DNA from: Pegethrix bostrychoides GSE-TBD4-15B
GTDB taxonomy: Bacteria > Cyanobacteriota > Cyanobacteriia > Elainellales > Elainellaceae
Assembly (NCBI GenBank): GCA_019359155.1
Contig: JAHHHV010000016.1
Coordinates: 1-51,806 of the forward strand
Length of the DNA: 51,806 bases
Reading direction: 5' to 3'
This document shows positions 7,859-16,912 of this stretch, piece after piece. A program made the translations under genes and the position numbers. The stretch's first letter is position 1, and the number at the start of each line of letters is the position of its first letter. The notes under the pieces were generated by a model, which made no database searches, was not told the DNA's origin, and saw nothing but the letters and a program-made list of their open reading frames with translations.

Positions 7859-7890
7859 ATTCATACTTCTTAGAATTCATACTTCTTAGA
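7859..7890. repeat. 16-bp tandem duplication in promoter region
   Basis: ATTCATACTTCTTAGA occurs twice head to tail (period 16) between the divergent protease and deacetylase-like genes. It is one of many short tandem duplications in the window and could alter promoter spacing. Confidence 0.7.
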
Positions 7891-7965
7891 ATAGGATGGA
7901 ATCAATTTTTCTTGCAAGACCATGAAATTGCCAGTCGAGCTTCTGGCTCTAAAGGTAGCCGCGCC

Positions 7966-9009
7966 ATGCTGACGGTCTACAGCGACAATCATCGCTTGCA
8001 AAACGCTCGGTTTGAGCTAATTGACGGCAAGCTGCTGCCGCCGTTTGAAAATCCGCTGCGCGCCGACCGGGTGCTGGCTCAGGTGCAGCAGGTGGGGCTG
8101 GGCGCAGTTTTGCCGATTCAGACTTTTGGCCTCGATCCGATTTTGCGAGTCCATGATCCCGGCTACGTGGCGTTCTTGCAAACCGCCTGGTCAGATTGGG
8201 TGACAGCGCACGGTGAGTATGACGCGCTGCCGCTCAACTGGGCAGTGCGAACCATGCGGCATGACCGGGTTCCAGAGACAATTGACGGCAGGCTGAGCTA
8301 CTACTCGTTTGATGCCGGAACGCCAATCACCAGCGGCACCTGGCAGGCTATTACGGCTTCAGCCAATGTTGCTTTAACGGCACAGCAGCAGATTGCCCAG
8401 GGTGCAGGTTCAGCCTTTGCGCTCTGCCGTCCGCCCGGACATCATGCGGCCAAAGACTTTTACGGCGGCTACTGCTTCTTGAATAATGCGGCGATTGCGG
8501 CTCAGGCGTTTTGTGATGCTGGCGCGGCGCGGGTGGCGATTTTGGATCTCGACTACCACCATGGCAACGGTACGCAGGCCATTTTCTACGAGCGATCCGA
8601 CGTGCTGTTTGTTTCACTGCATGGTCATCCCAGTCAGGAATATCCCTATTTTCTGGGCTTTGAGGACGAGCTGGGGCAGGGCGCAGGCGCAGGCTACAAC
8701 CAAAACTATCCGCTGCGCTGGGGAACCGACTGGTCGCAATACCAGACTGTCTTGGCAGAGGCGCTGAACCGGATCAAAACCTACAGCCCGGACGTCCTGC
8801 TGGTGTCGCTGGGTGTCGATACCTTTGAGCAGGATCCAATCTCTGAATTTAAGCTCAAATCAGCAGACTACCTGAAGATCGGAGCTAGCTTGGCTGGCCT
8901 GAAAAAGCCGACGCTGTTTGTGCTGGAGGGCGGATATGCAATCGAGCAGATTGGGGTAAACGTGGTGAATGTTTTGACTGCTTTTGAGGAGGCTGAGCTG
9001 AGCCGCTGA
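7966..9009 (+). CDS. Histone deacetylase family / acetylpolyamine amidohydrolase-like
   Basis: From the ATG at 7966 the protein has 347 residues. It carries the zinc deacetylase signatures RPPGHHA (about 155), DLDYHHGNGTQ (about 195-205) and SLHGHP (about 217), plus a late GGY (LEGGYAIEQIG). The MLTVYSDNH start and the QEYPYFLGFEDELGQGAGAG loop resemble bacterial acetylpolyamine amidohydrolases. They use Zn2+ to remove acetyl groups from polyamines or other small amines. The frame is open from 7840, but the upstream part contains a 16-bp tandem repeat and reads as leader. The substrate is inferred. Confidence 0.85.
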   Translation: MLTVYSDNHRLQNARFELIDGKLLPPFENPLRADRVLAQVQQVGLGAVLPIQTFGLDPILRVHDPGYVAFLQTAWSDWVTAHGEYDALPLNWAVRTMRHDRVPETIDGRLSYYSFDAGTPITSGTWQAITASANVALTAQQQIAQGAGSAFALCRPPGHHAAKDFYGGYCFLNNAAIAAQAFCDAGAARVAILDLDYHHGNGTQAIFYERSDVLFVSLHGHPSQEYPYFLGFEDELGQGAGAGYNQNYPLRWGTDWSQYQTVLAEALNRIKTYSPDVLLVSLGVDTFEQDPISEFKLKSADYLKIGASLAGLKKPTLFVLEGGYAIEQIGVNVVNVLTAFEEAELSR

Positions 9010-9145
9010 GCTGACTCTCTCAAGCTGGCTATCTCAAAAATGCAGATGCTACAGTAAGTCACGGGGGCATTCTTCACGGCTGGTCTGTTTGCGAGTTTCT
9101 CTCTGTTGATAAGCTGACGATTGGTAGCGATCTAGAGTGACCCCT

Positions 9146-10708
9146 ATGCTCAAATCTTGCCTGTTGGCACTGCTGCTCTGGCTGACTCTCCAGATGCCTG
9201 TTGCCCGCGCAGCTGAAATGCCCGCCTCGGCTAAAGCGCAGCATTTGCTAAATCGACTTAGCTTTGGCGCTAAACCCGGCGATCTAGAGCAGGTCAACAC
9301 GATGGGGATTGAAGCCTATATCCAGCAGCAGCTCGATCCCTCGCTGGCTGAACCGTCCTTGCTCACCGCCAAGCTGGAGCCGCTCGAAACGCTCCACCTA
9401 ACGCCCTATCAGCTGCTGCTAGACTATAGCCCCAGCCTCCAGATCCGCCAGTTTCGCCAGCAGGGATTGGGATCTATCTCTCAGGAACAGCTCAATGCTG
9501 TCAATGCCAAAGCTCAGGTAGTGTTGCAGCAGGCGACCCAGGCCAAGCTCTGGCGAGCAATCGACAGTCCGCATCAGCTTCAAGAAGTGATGGTGGACTT
9601 TTGGTATAACCATTTCAACGTGTTTGGCCATGCTGGCAACAGCAGAATTTGGGTGGGAGCCTATGAGCAGCAGGCGATTCGCCCCCATGTGCTAGGTCAG
9701 TTCCGCGACCTGCTAGGCGCAACAGCGCATCATCCGGCCATGCTCGACTACCTCGACAACTGGCTGAACACCGCTCCTGAGAGTCCCGGCGCGCGCCCGC
9801 CTTTGAATGGCCTGAATGAGAACTATGCGCGTGAGCTGATGGAGCTGCATACGCTGGGCGTTGAGGGCGGCTACAGTCAGGCTGATGTCGAAGCCCTGGC
9901 GCGGATTTTGACGGGCTGGAGCTATTGTGGCATTGCCATTCGGGAGTCCAATCGTGAGGCATCCAATCGCGAGATACCAGACAACGGCTTTTGCTTTGCG
10001 CCCCGGCGCCACGATCTGCGTGAGAAGCTGTTTTTGGGACAGAAGATTCCGGCGGACGGCATGGCCGCAGGTGTCGCAGAGGGCGAACGGGCGCTCGATA
10101 TTCTGGCTGAGCATCCGGCTACGGCAAAGTTTATTAGCTATAAGCTGGCGCAGTATTTTGTGGCTGACGAGCCGCCTGCTCAGCTCGTGAATCGCTTGGC
10201 GCAGCAGTTTCGAGCTACTGACGGCAATATTCTCGCTGTTTTGCAAACGCTGTTCAAAAGCCCTGAGTTTTGGGACGAGACTGTCCTTAACGCCAAGTTC
10301 AAAACGCCCTACCAGTTTGCGATCTCAGCGATTCGCGCTGCCGATCTAGAGCCAAGCAATCTCAATCCGGTGCTGGGGCTGATGCGGCAGTTGGGGATGC
10401 CAGTCTATGGCTGCGAAACCCCTGATGGCTACAAAAACACCGAGGCAGCTTGGCTGAGTCCAGATGCAATGCTGCGGCGGGTTAACTGGGCGACCGCGCT
10501 CGCCAGCGGACGGCTGCTAGCCAGCCCCGCAACAGCTCCCGCTAATCCCGCTGACCCCAGTTTGTCTGCCGCTCCAGTCGATGGCCAAAAGCTGCTGACG
10601 ACGCTTGGAGGCTCCGTTTCGCCCAAAACACGGCAGGTCATTGCCAACCGCCGCGATCCGCTCAGATCGGCCTTAATTTTGGGTGCGCCGGAATTTATGT
10701 ATCGCTAG
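9146..10708 (+). CDS. DUF1800 domain-containing exported protein
   Basis: The protein has 520 residues. It has a classical signal peptide (MLKSCLLALLLWLTL..ARAAEMPA, cleavage after AxA near residue 23). The body is DUF1800: AQHLLNRLSFGAKPGDLEQV at the start, VMVDFWYNHFNVF, NENYARELMELHTLGVEGGYSQADV and LARILTGW. The family is nearly always paired with DUF1501 proteins, as here (next gene 70 bp downstream, same strand). Its biochemical role is unclear; an exported enzyme or secretion-associated factor is suggested. A GTG at 9137 is also possible, but the ATG at 9146 starts directly at the signal peptide. Confidence 0.85.
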   Translation: MLKSCLLALLLWLTLQMPVARAAEMPASAKAQHLLNRLSFGAKPGDLEQVNTMGIEAYIQQQLDPSLAEPSLLTAKLEPLETLHLTPYQLLLDYSPSLQIRQFRQQGLGSISQEQLNAVNAKAQVVLQQATQAKLWRAIDSPHQLQEVMVDFWYNHFNVFGHAGNSRIWVGAYEQQAIRPHVLGQFRDLLGATAHHPAMLDYLDNWLNTAPESPGARPPLNGLNENYARELMELHTLGVEGGYSQADVEALARILTGWSYCGIAIRESNREASNREIPDNGFCFAPRRHDLREKLFLGQKIPADGMAAGVAEGERALDILAEHPATAKFISYKLAQYFVADEPPAQLVNRLAQQFRATDGNILAVLQTLFKSPEFWDETVLNAKFKTPYQFAISAIRAADLEPSNLNPVLGLMRQLGMPVYGCETPDGYKNTEAAWLSPDAMLRRVNWATALASGRLLASPATAPANPADPSLSAAPVDGQKLLTTLGGSVSPKTRQVIANRRDPLRSALILGAPEFMYR

Positions 10709-10778
10709 CCGTTCTGGGGCTTAAACGCTCAGAGCCAGACTGAACTGGGACTAAAAAGCTAAAAGCAAAGCTAAAACT

Positions 10779-12026
10779 ATGATCAAACGACGTGCGCTTC
10801 TCAAGTTTGCAGGGCTGGGACTGGCCGCTCAGACAATGGCAGTGGGTCAGTATAGCTGGGCCGTGCGACCTGCTCAATCCGCTAGTCAACGATCTGCTCA
10901 AACGCAGCAGACGGGCAAACGCCTGATTGTGGTCTTCTTGCGCGGCGGCATTGATGGCCTCAACGTGGTCGCGCCTTACCAGGAGGATCGCTACTATCAG
11001 CTGCGTCCCACAATCGCCGTTCCCCGTCCCGCCCAAACCGGCGGACTGCTCAAGCTCGACGAGCGGTTTGGGCTACATCCAGCCCTAGCACCCATTTTGC
11101 CGCTCTGGCAGCAGGGCAGTCTGGCCTTTGTCCAAGCCTGCGGTTCGCCGGTGCTGACGCGCTCTCATTTCGACGCGCAGGATTACTTTGAAACGGGCGA
11201 GCCAGGGTTTCACAACACAGAAGGCTGGATGAATCGCCTCTTGGCCACCTCTGCCGACGTTAGCCCCATCGAAGCCGCGACGATTGGAGCCACCATCCCC
11301 AAAATTTTGGCGGGCGACCAGCCTGTGGCCAACCTGCCTCCTGGCCCCAACCCGCTCCAGCCGATGGCGCTCGACCGCCTGCCGATTGCCCAAGCCTTCG
11401 ACCAGATCTATGGCGGTGACGATGCGCTCAGTCAGCTCTATCGAGAAGCCAAGGCCACGCGGGCGACCCTGCGGGCCACCTTTGCGGCGGATCACGAAGA
11501 GCTGGCGAACAACGGCGCGCCCTTGCCCGTCACCTTTGCGGTCGATGCGGCCAAATTAGCCCAGCTCATGAAGCGCCAGCCTGCGGTTCACCTCGGATTT
11601 ATGGCGCTGGGCGGCTGGGATACGCATGTCGAGCAGGGCAGCAGTGCGGGAAGACTGGCGACACTGCTGGGATATTTGGGGGAAGGCTTGGCGACGCTCA
11701 AGCAGGAGTTAGGCGCACTCTATGCCGAGACGGTGGTTGTGGTGATGTCAGAGTTTGGCCGGACGCTGCATGAGAACGGCAACGGCGGCACAGATCACGG
11801 CTATGGCAACGTGCTCTGGCTCTTGGGCGGTGCGGTCAAGGGCGGCAAGGTCTACGGCGACTGGACAGATCTCGATCGGCTCGAAAACCCGCGAGAGCTA
11901 CCCGTCCATACAGACTTCCGCGATCCGCTCAGGCTAGCGCTTCAGCGGCATTTAGGTCTATCTGAGCGCGAGCTAGCCGCTGTTTTTCCAGGGCATCGGA
12001 TGACGCAGAAGCTGGATCTTTTGTGA
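10779..12026 (+). CDS. DUF1501 family exported protein (Tat-type signal)
   Basis: The protein has 415 residues. The N-terminus KRRALLKFAGLGLAAQ has the twin-arginine and hydrophobic core of a Tat signal. The mature part shows DUF1501/sulfatase-like features: RLIVVFLRGGIDGLNVVAPY, RSHFDAQDYFETG, GGWDTHVEQG and VVVVMSEFGRTLHENGNGGTDHGYG. These give the metal-binding H/D positions seen in the alkaline-phosphatase-like superfamily. It pairs with the DUF1800 gene immediately upstream, probably one transcript. Substrate unknown. Confidence 0.85.
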   Translation: MIKRRALLKFAGLGLAAQTMAVGQYSWAVRPAQSASQRSAQTQQTGKRLIVVFLRGGIDGLNVVAPYQEDRYYQLRPTIAVPRPAQTGGLLKLDERFGLHPALAPILPLWQQGSLAFVQACGSPVLTRSHFDAQDYFETGEPGFHNTEGWMNRLLATSADVSPIEAATIGATIPKILAGDQPVANLPPGPNPLQPMALDRLPIAQAFDQIYGGDDALSQLYREAKATRATLRATFAADHEELANNGAPLPVTFAVDAAKLAQLMKRQPAVHLGFMALGGWDTHVEQGSSAGRLATLLGYLGEGLATLKQELGALYAETVVVVMSEFGRTLHENGNGGTDHGYGNVLWLLGGAVKGGKVYGDWTDLDRLENPRELPVHTDFRDPLRLALQRHLGLSERELAAVFPGHRMTQKLDLL

Positions 12027-12047
12027 GTGACGAGCTGGGTTTCTGGC

Positions 12048-13199
12048 CTACGGGCGACGGTATCCGGTTGTTTTCCAGTCCCGCAGCTCAAAATTCAGAG
12101 CAGACTCACTGCCCGCCGATTCATCGCCAGCTGCGAGCCGCATCACCGCATCCACGCCGTTGGCCGCCACTGCCGCAATATCCGCTCTGCCATCGCCATC
12201 AAAATCCCCCGCTCCGTTGAATCGCCCTTGCCCCCAAACATTTGAGGAGGCCAGCGTCGCGCTCTCAAAATCCTGTCCGGTGGACAGATGCAGAAACAAG
12301 CTGCTGTCTCTGGCTGAGGCCAAATCGGTTCGACCATCGCCATTAAAATCTGCGGCCCAGCTATAGTTGTCTCCACCCCAGTCGGTATCTACCGTCCAAA
12401 CTTCCGAGTCGAACGCTTGGCCGCTGCCGAGCCGCATGGTGATAGTGCCCCCCCGGACTGCCGAGGCTAGATCGACAAAGCCATCGCCGTTGTAGTCGCC
12501 TGTCCAGTTGTAGCCTGACTCTCCCCAGCCGGTAGCGCTGAGCGTCGTAGTGGTGAACTCATTGCCCTGCGACAGATGCAGATAGAGGCTGCTATCTCTG
12601 GCCGTGGCGAGGTCGGTTTTGCCATCGTTGTTGTAGTCTGCGGCCCAGCTGTAGCCCGAACCACCCCAGGGCGTGGACACCTGCCAGGTTTCCAGGTCAA
12701 AGTCGCTGCCGTCAAACAGCCGCATCACCATCTCGCCGTTGGGCAGTGCTGAAGCCAAGTCCTGGAAGCCGTCGCCGTTGAAGTCGCCCACCCAGTTGAA
12801 GCCAGGGCCACCCCAGCGGTCGAGTGTCATGACGGCGGTTTGGCTCAAGGTGCGGCTGTCGTCAGAGAGATGCAGGTAAATGTTGCCGCCGCGTGCTGTG
12901 ACGATATCGGTTTTGCCATCGTTGTTGAAGTCATTTGCCCAGCTATATTGCCGTCCGCCCCAGGCTGTGGAAACGCGCTGAGCCGAGGCCACAAAGCCGC
13001 GCCCGGTCGAGCGACGGATGATGAGCTGCCCATCGGGAGTGGCAGAGGCAATATCGGCCAGTCCGTCGCCGTTGAAGTCGCCTACCCAGTTGAAGCCGCC
13101 ATCGCCCCAGGGGGGAGCTACCTGTGCCCCGGCAGCTGTGCCAAATAAAACAACGAGCAGCAAGCCGAGCAGCGCTGGGACAAAGGATTTGAATTTCAT
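12048..13199 (-). CDS. Secreted FG-GAP/VCBS beta-propeller protein (seven blades)
   Basis: The protein has 383 residues with a signal peptide (MKFKSFVPALLGLLLVVLFG..GAQ). The rest is seven repeats of about 48 residues, each beginning W-G and carrying a DxNxDGxxD calcium-binding loop. Two repeat types alternate strictly. Blades 1, 3, 5 and 7 read like FNWVGDFNGDGxxDLAS; blades 2, 4 and 6 read like YSWAADFNNDGKTDLATAR with LYLHLS. Seven blades suggest a closed calcium-stabilised propeller resembling integrin-alpha or VCBS folds, probably for surface binding. The gene follows the large membrane protein on the same strand (about 45 bp). Confidence 0.8.
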   Translation of the reverse strand: MKFKSFVPALLGLLLVVLFGTAAGAQVAPPWGDGGFNWVGDFNGDGLADIASATPDGQLIIRRSTGRGFVASAQRVSTAWGGRQYSWANDFNNDGKTDIVTARGGNIYLHLSDDSRTLSQTAVMTLDRWGGPGFNWVGDFNGDGFQDLASALPNGEMVMRLFDGSDFDLETWQVSTPWGGSGYSWAADYNNDGKTDLATARDSSLYLHLSQGNEFTTTTLSATGWGESGYNWTGDYNGDGFVDLASAVRGGTITMRLGSGQAFDSEVWTVDTDWGGDNYSWAADFNGDGRTDLASARDSSLFLHLSTGQDFESATLASSNVWGQGRFNGAGDFDGDGRADIAAVAANGVDAVMRLAAGDESAGSESALNFELRDWKTTGYRRP

Positions 13200-13200
13200 G

Positions 13201-13235
13201 AGGGCTGTAGATTGAGGGCTGTAGATTGAGGGCTG
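13201..13235. repeat. 14-bp tandem repeat (2.5 copies)
   Basis: AGGGCTGTAGATTG is repeated two and a half times in the leader of the FG-GAP gene, between it and the upstream membrane-protein gene. Confidence 0.8.
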
Positions 13236-13244
13236 AATGAATGG

Positions 13245-14963
13245 CTAATCGGATTTTACTGGCTCGGCGCTCTGTGAGTCTATCTGTGAATCTATCTGCG
13301 AGTCTATTTTCTGAATACAGGCGGCATCTAAAACGCTGAGATTCCTCTCGCGTAAGGCAGTGCAGGCCGGGATCACCTGAGCTAAAGCTGGCTGCAGGCC
13401 TGCCTTGAGCAGGCTGATTTGATTGATCACAATCTCGGCAAACGAGCTGTGCATCAGCCAGTCTTGCTCGCTCAGAAATTCTGGCCGGGTGAACTGCGCG
13501 TCGAGCACCAGAAAATCGATGCCGTACTGCCGCAGCACGGCCTGCAAATCTGCCAGCTCACGGCTGTAATGTGCGCCAATCAGATCAACAGTTCGCTGCT
13601 GCATCGCTGCATAAAAGACCGGGTGATAGGCCAGTGCCAGCTCGCGGCTGACCAGCACCGAGCGCTGCGTGAAGGTGGGCAAATTATCGGCTTCAGGAGC
13701 TAGCGAGGCGATTAGCGTCGGCTTGGGCTGACTGGCCAACCAGCGATAGAGCGTTGGGTATCCGCCCTCAACCCAGCCCTGCACTGGCAAAAACAGCGCC
13801 GGAACCGCAGGCAGCATGATCACCAGCGCCACGAAAGCCCCTGTCAGCAACCGGGGAATGCCTCGCAGCCTGCCCCAGATCGCTGTGAGGATTAGATAGA
13901 GCACAAGACCTGCCGCAGTCGCCATCCCCACCCGCAGGCTGTAGAAGCTGTAGCGGCTGGGCAGATAAAGCGTCGGGAACAGCAGATGCGCCAGCAGAAA
14001 TCCGCCAGCCGAGGCGAGCAGAAGCTGTCCCAGCAGGTTGATCTCGGCAGAAATTTCTGATTTGCGCCCTAATTTACATCCTGACTCAGATCGCAGCCAC
14101 CAGGGCAGCGCCAGACTCAGCCACAGAATTGGCGGAAACAGCGGCAGCCGCAGCCCGCTGGCTCCTTGCAGCCAAAATTGCAGCGGAGACATGCCAAAAT
14201 AGGCGCGCCTGCCGCCAAGTCCAAATTCCGGCATCTGCTGCATTTGAGCAGCGGTGGCAAGCGCTCCAAACTGCTGGCTAGTCTGCCGAAACAGCAGCAT
14301 CGTCGAGGCCAGCAGCAGCCCTGCCGCCAGCAGCAGTCCCAGATCGCGCCGGGTTCGCAGCCGCAGCGCCAAAACGCCGAGTTCGACCAGCGCCACCTGC
14401 GGGTAAAACAGCCCCATCAAGCCCAGGCTCAGCAGCACCAGACCGGATCTCTGCCGTGCCACGTAGTAGAGAAAGGCCAGCAGCAGCGGATAGACAAAGG
14501 CTCTGGGCGTGGCCGAGATCAGGTCGTCTTTTAGCCAGATAGTTTGATTGAGCAGCAGCGTCGTCCAAAAGCCGCAGGCCGGATGCGGCAGCAGCAGCAG
14601 CGTCAGGTAAAACAAATAGCCCGTCGCCACCAGCGCTAGGCCGGTCGGCAGCAGCTTGGCCAGCAGCAGGGGAGGCAGCCCCAGTTTGGCAAAGGCCGCG
14701 TAGAACAGCTTGAACCCGACTGCCTGAATGGACTGGTAGTACTGGGCAATCAAGTCATCCGGGAAGAGCGCCGGGTCAATTAGCCGTTGCAGCCAGACAA
14801 TGTGAATCCGGGCATCATCCTGCACCCAGTAATCGCCCCAACCATGCCCCAGTGAAATCAGCCCAAAATAGAGCGGCGCAATCAGGCTCAGCAGCAGCCA
14901 TTTGCGAGTGGCCACTGCCTGACTGCTGCCTGACTGTATTTCTGACTGCATTCCTATCTGCAT
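13245..14963 (-). CDS. Polytopic membrane protein, possible glycosyltransferase-like
   Basis: The protein has 572 residues with about ten or more hydrophobic segments from residue 23 onward. An early luminal-type loop WGDYWVQDDARIHIVWLQ carries paired Asp residues at the position where GT-C glycosyltransferases keep their catalytic acid. A soluble C-terminal part (about 420-560) follows, ending in a threefold IDSQ repeat (12-bp DNA repeat 13274-13309). I see no specific family. It is the first gene of a two-gene unit with the secreted propeller protein. The transferase role is a topology-based guess. Confidence 0.6.
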   Translation of the reverse strand: MQIGMQSEIQSGSSQAVATRKWLLLSLIAPLYFGLISLGHGWGDYWVQDDARIHIVWLQRLIDPALFPDDLIAQYYQSIQAVGFKLFYAAFAKLGLPPLLLAKLLPTGLALVATGYLFYLTLLLLPHPACGFWTTLLLNQTIWLKDDLISATPRAFVYPLLLAFLYYVARQRSGLVLLSLGLMGLFYPQVALVELGVLALRLRTRRDLGLLLAAGLLLASTMLLFRQTSQQFGALATAAQMQQMPEFGLGGRRAYFGMSPLQFWLQGASGLRLPLFPPILWLSLALPWWLRSESGCKLGRKSEISAEINLLGQLLLASAGGFLLAHLLFPTLYLPSRYSFYSLRVGMATAAGLVLYLILTAIWGRLRGIPRLLTGAFVALVIMLPAVPALFLPVQGWVEGGYPTLYRWLASQPKPTLIASLAPEADNLPTFTQRSVLVSRELALAYHPVFYAAMQQRTVDLIGAHYSRELADLQAVLRQYGIDFLVLDAQFTRPEFLSEQDWLMHSSFAEIVINQISLLKAGLQPALAQVIPACTALRERNLSVLDAACIQKIDSQIDSQIDSQSAEPVKSD

Positions 14964-15053
14964 GAGCTAGCTGCATTCCGCATAACCATTCCGCATAACT
15001 TGACGCATCCATCGGCTACCATGGGCTACTAGCGTTTGTGTTGTCTGGTTTTC

Positions 15054-16907
15054 ATGCCCCAGCCCGAATCCCAGCCCGAATCCCAGTATCCCACGATCCT
15101 CGATCTGTTCTATGAGCGAGCCGCTGGCGCAACGGCCAATCAGGTGGCCTATCGATTTCTCAAGGGCGATCAGGCTTCTAGCCTGACCTACGGCGAACTC
15201 TATCAGCAGGCGGGTGCGGTCGCTCACTGGCTTCAGGCGCAGACTGCTCCAGGTGCGTGCGTGCTGTTGGTCTATCCCTACGAGGCAGGGCTGGAATTTA
15301 TCGCCGCTTTTTTGGGCTGTCTGCTGGCAGGCCGGGTGGCAGTATCGGGGCATCCGCCGCGCGCTCAGTCGGGCTGGACGGAGTTGGCTGCTCGGCTCAA
15401 AGATTCTGGGGCTGAGGTCTTGCTCTCGACTCAAACGCTGCTGCCCAAGCTGACGGCCAGATTTGCCGCGCTTACCGCCGCTGTCACCGCCTGCGCCACC
15501 GATCAACTCGCGCCCGCCGTCTGGACAGCCCGCTCCATCCCGCCTGACCAGATCGCCTTTTTGCAATATACCTCTGGCTCGACGGGACAGCCCAAGGGTG
15601 TGATCATTACCCACCAAAACCTGATCCAAAATCAGCGCATGTTGCAGCTTGCCTTTGGCCATACTGCCGAATCGGTGGGGATGGGCTGGCTGCCGCTGTT
15701 TCACGATATGGGGTTGATTGGCAACGTGCTGCAAGCGCTCTATCTGGGCGCGTCCTGCGTGCTGATGTCGCCGATTGAGTTTGTGCAGCAGCCGATTCGC
15801 TGGTTGCAAGCCATCTCAACCTACCGCGCCACCACCAGCGGTGCCCCCAACTTTGCCTATGATCTGCTCTGTCGCAAGGTGACTGCTGCCCAGCTCGCCC
15901 AGCTTGACCTGAGCTGCTGGGAGATAGCCTTCACTGGGGCTGAACCTGTCCGACTCGAAACGCTGAAGCGGTTTAGCCAGAAGTTTGGCAGCTGCGGCTT
16001 CCAGCGGGAGGCGTTTTATCCCTGCTATGGAATGGCTGAGGCAACGCTGTTGATTACGGGTGGGCAGAAGCTGTGCGAACCCAAAATTGTCCAGGTTGAG
16101 GAAGTAGCGCTGGGACAAGATCGGGTGATACTGACCGCAGATTCACCCAGCCGGACGCTGGTGAGCTGCGGTAAAGGCTGGCTAGATACCGAACTTGTGA
16201 TTGTCGATCCGGCTACAGCTCAGCCCGCTTTGCCCACTCAAGTGGGCGAAGTTTGGGTGGCTGGCTCTGGCTTGGGACAAGGGTATTGGCAGCAGCCATC
16301 TGAAACCGAACGCAGCTTTCGAGCCAAGCTAGACTCCTCAGATCGGCAATATCTGCGGACGGGCGATCTGGGTTTTTTGCAGGACGGCGAGCTGTTCATC
16401 ACCGGACGGCTGCATGATGTCCTAGTGTTTTGGGGCTTTAATCACTATCCACAGCAGATTGAGCAGACCGTAGAAGCCTGCCATCCGGGGTTTCGCGCTC
16501 ATGCCGGCGCGGCAGTTGCAGTGAACGTAGACGGCACAGAGCGGCTAGTAGTGCTGCAAGAGCTGGAGCGCCAGCATCGAGATTTGCGCGCGGCAGAGGT
16601 GGTGGAGCAGCTGCGCTGGCAAATATTTGATGCCCATTTTCTCGATCTATTTAGCCTCGTGTTGCTGAAGCCGGGGGGATTGCCCAGAACCTCCAGCGGC
16701 AAGGTGCGGCGCTCTGCCTGTCGTGAGTTGCTGCTAGCGCAGCAGCTCGAAATTCTCGATCGGTGGCAGCTGCCACCAGATAGCCCTAGCGATCCAAATG
16801 CCGTCTTGGAGCGTTACCTCAATCCGGCGATCCACCTCAAGCGCTATGCTGACTTGGCTCAAGGCAAATTGCGACACTGGCTAGCAGCGTTAAAATCTTC
16901 GGGCTAG
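15054..16907 (+). CDS. Fatty acyl-AMP ligase (FAAL)
   Basis: The protein has 617 residues. Adenylate-forming motifs are YTSGSTGQPKGVIITHQNL (about 172), WLPLFHDMGLIG (about 205), YGMAEATLLI (about 323), RTGDLGFLQDGELFITGR (about 435) and LPRTSSGKVRR near the end. The MGWLPLFHDMGL motif and length are FAAL-like. The reaction is fatty acid + ATP to acyl-AMP, usually delivered to a carrier protein. No polyketide synthase or carrier gene is adjacent; a DUF1400 hydrolase follows 5 bp downstream. The start at ATG 15054 is followed by a duplicated QPES (12-bp repeat). Confidence 0.85.
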   Translation: MPQPESQPESQYPTILDLFYERAAGATANQVAYRFLKGDQASSLTYGELYQQAGAVAHWLQAQTAPGACVLLVYPYEAGLEFIAAFLGCLLAGRVAVSGHPPRAQSGWTELAARLKDSGAEVLLSTQTLLPKLTARFAALTAAVTACATDQLAPAVWTARSIPPDQIAFLQYTSGSTGQPKGVIITHQNLIQNQRMLQLAFGHTAESVGMGWLPLFHDMGLIGNVLQALYLGASCVLMSPIEFVQQPIRWLQAISTYRATTSGAPNFAYDLLCRKVTAAQLAQLDLSCWEIAFTGAEPVRLETLKRFSQKFGSCGFQREAFYPCYGMAEATLLITGGQKLCEPKIVQVEEVALGQDRVILTADSPSRTLVSCGKGWLDTELVIVDPATAQPALPTQVGEVWVAGSGLGQGYWQQPSETERSFRAKLDSSDRQYLRTGDLGFLQDGELFITGRLHDVLVFWGFNHYPQQIEQTVEACHPGFRAHAGAAVAVNVDGTERLVVLQELERQHRDLRAAEVVEQLRWQIFDAHFLDLFSLVLLKPGGLPRTSSGKVRRSACRELLLAQQLEILDRWQLPPDSPSDPNAVLERYLNPAIHLKRYADLAQGKLRHWLAALKSSG

Positions 16908-16912
16908 GCTTC

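Noticed and set aside
13419-14534. Several plus-strand ORFs inside the membrane-protein gene
   Set aside because: They are Gln/Arg-rich shadows of the Leu-rich minus-strand gene.
15036-15053. TTG start 18 bp upstream of the FAAL ATG
   Set aside because: MCCLVF is not a typical extension, and the ATG at 15054 begins the conserved protein.
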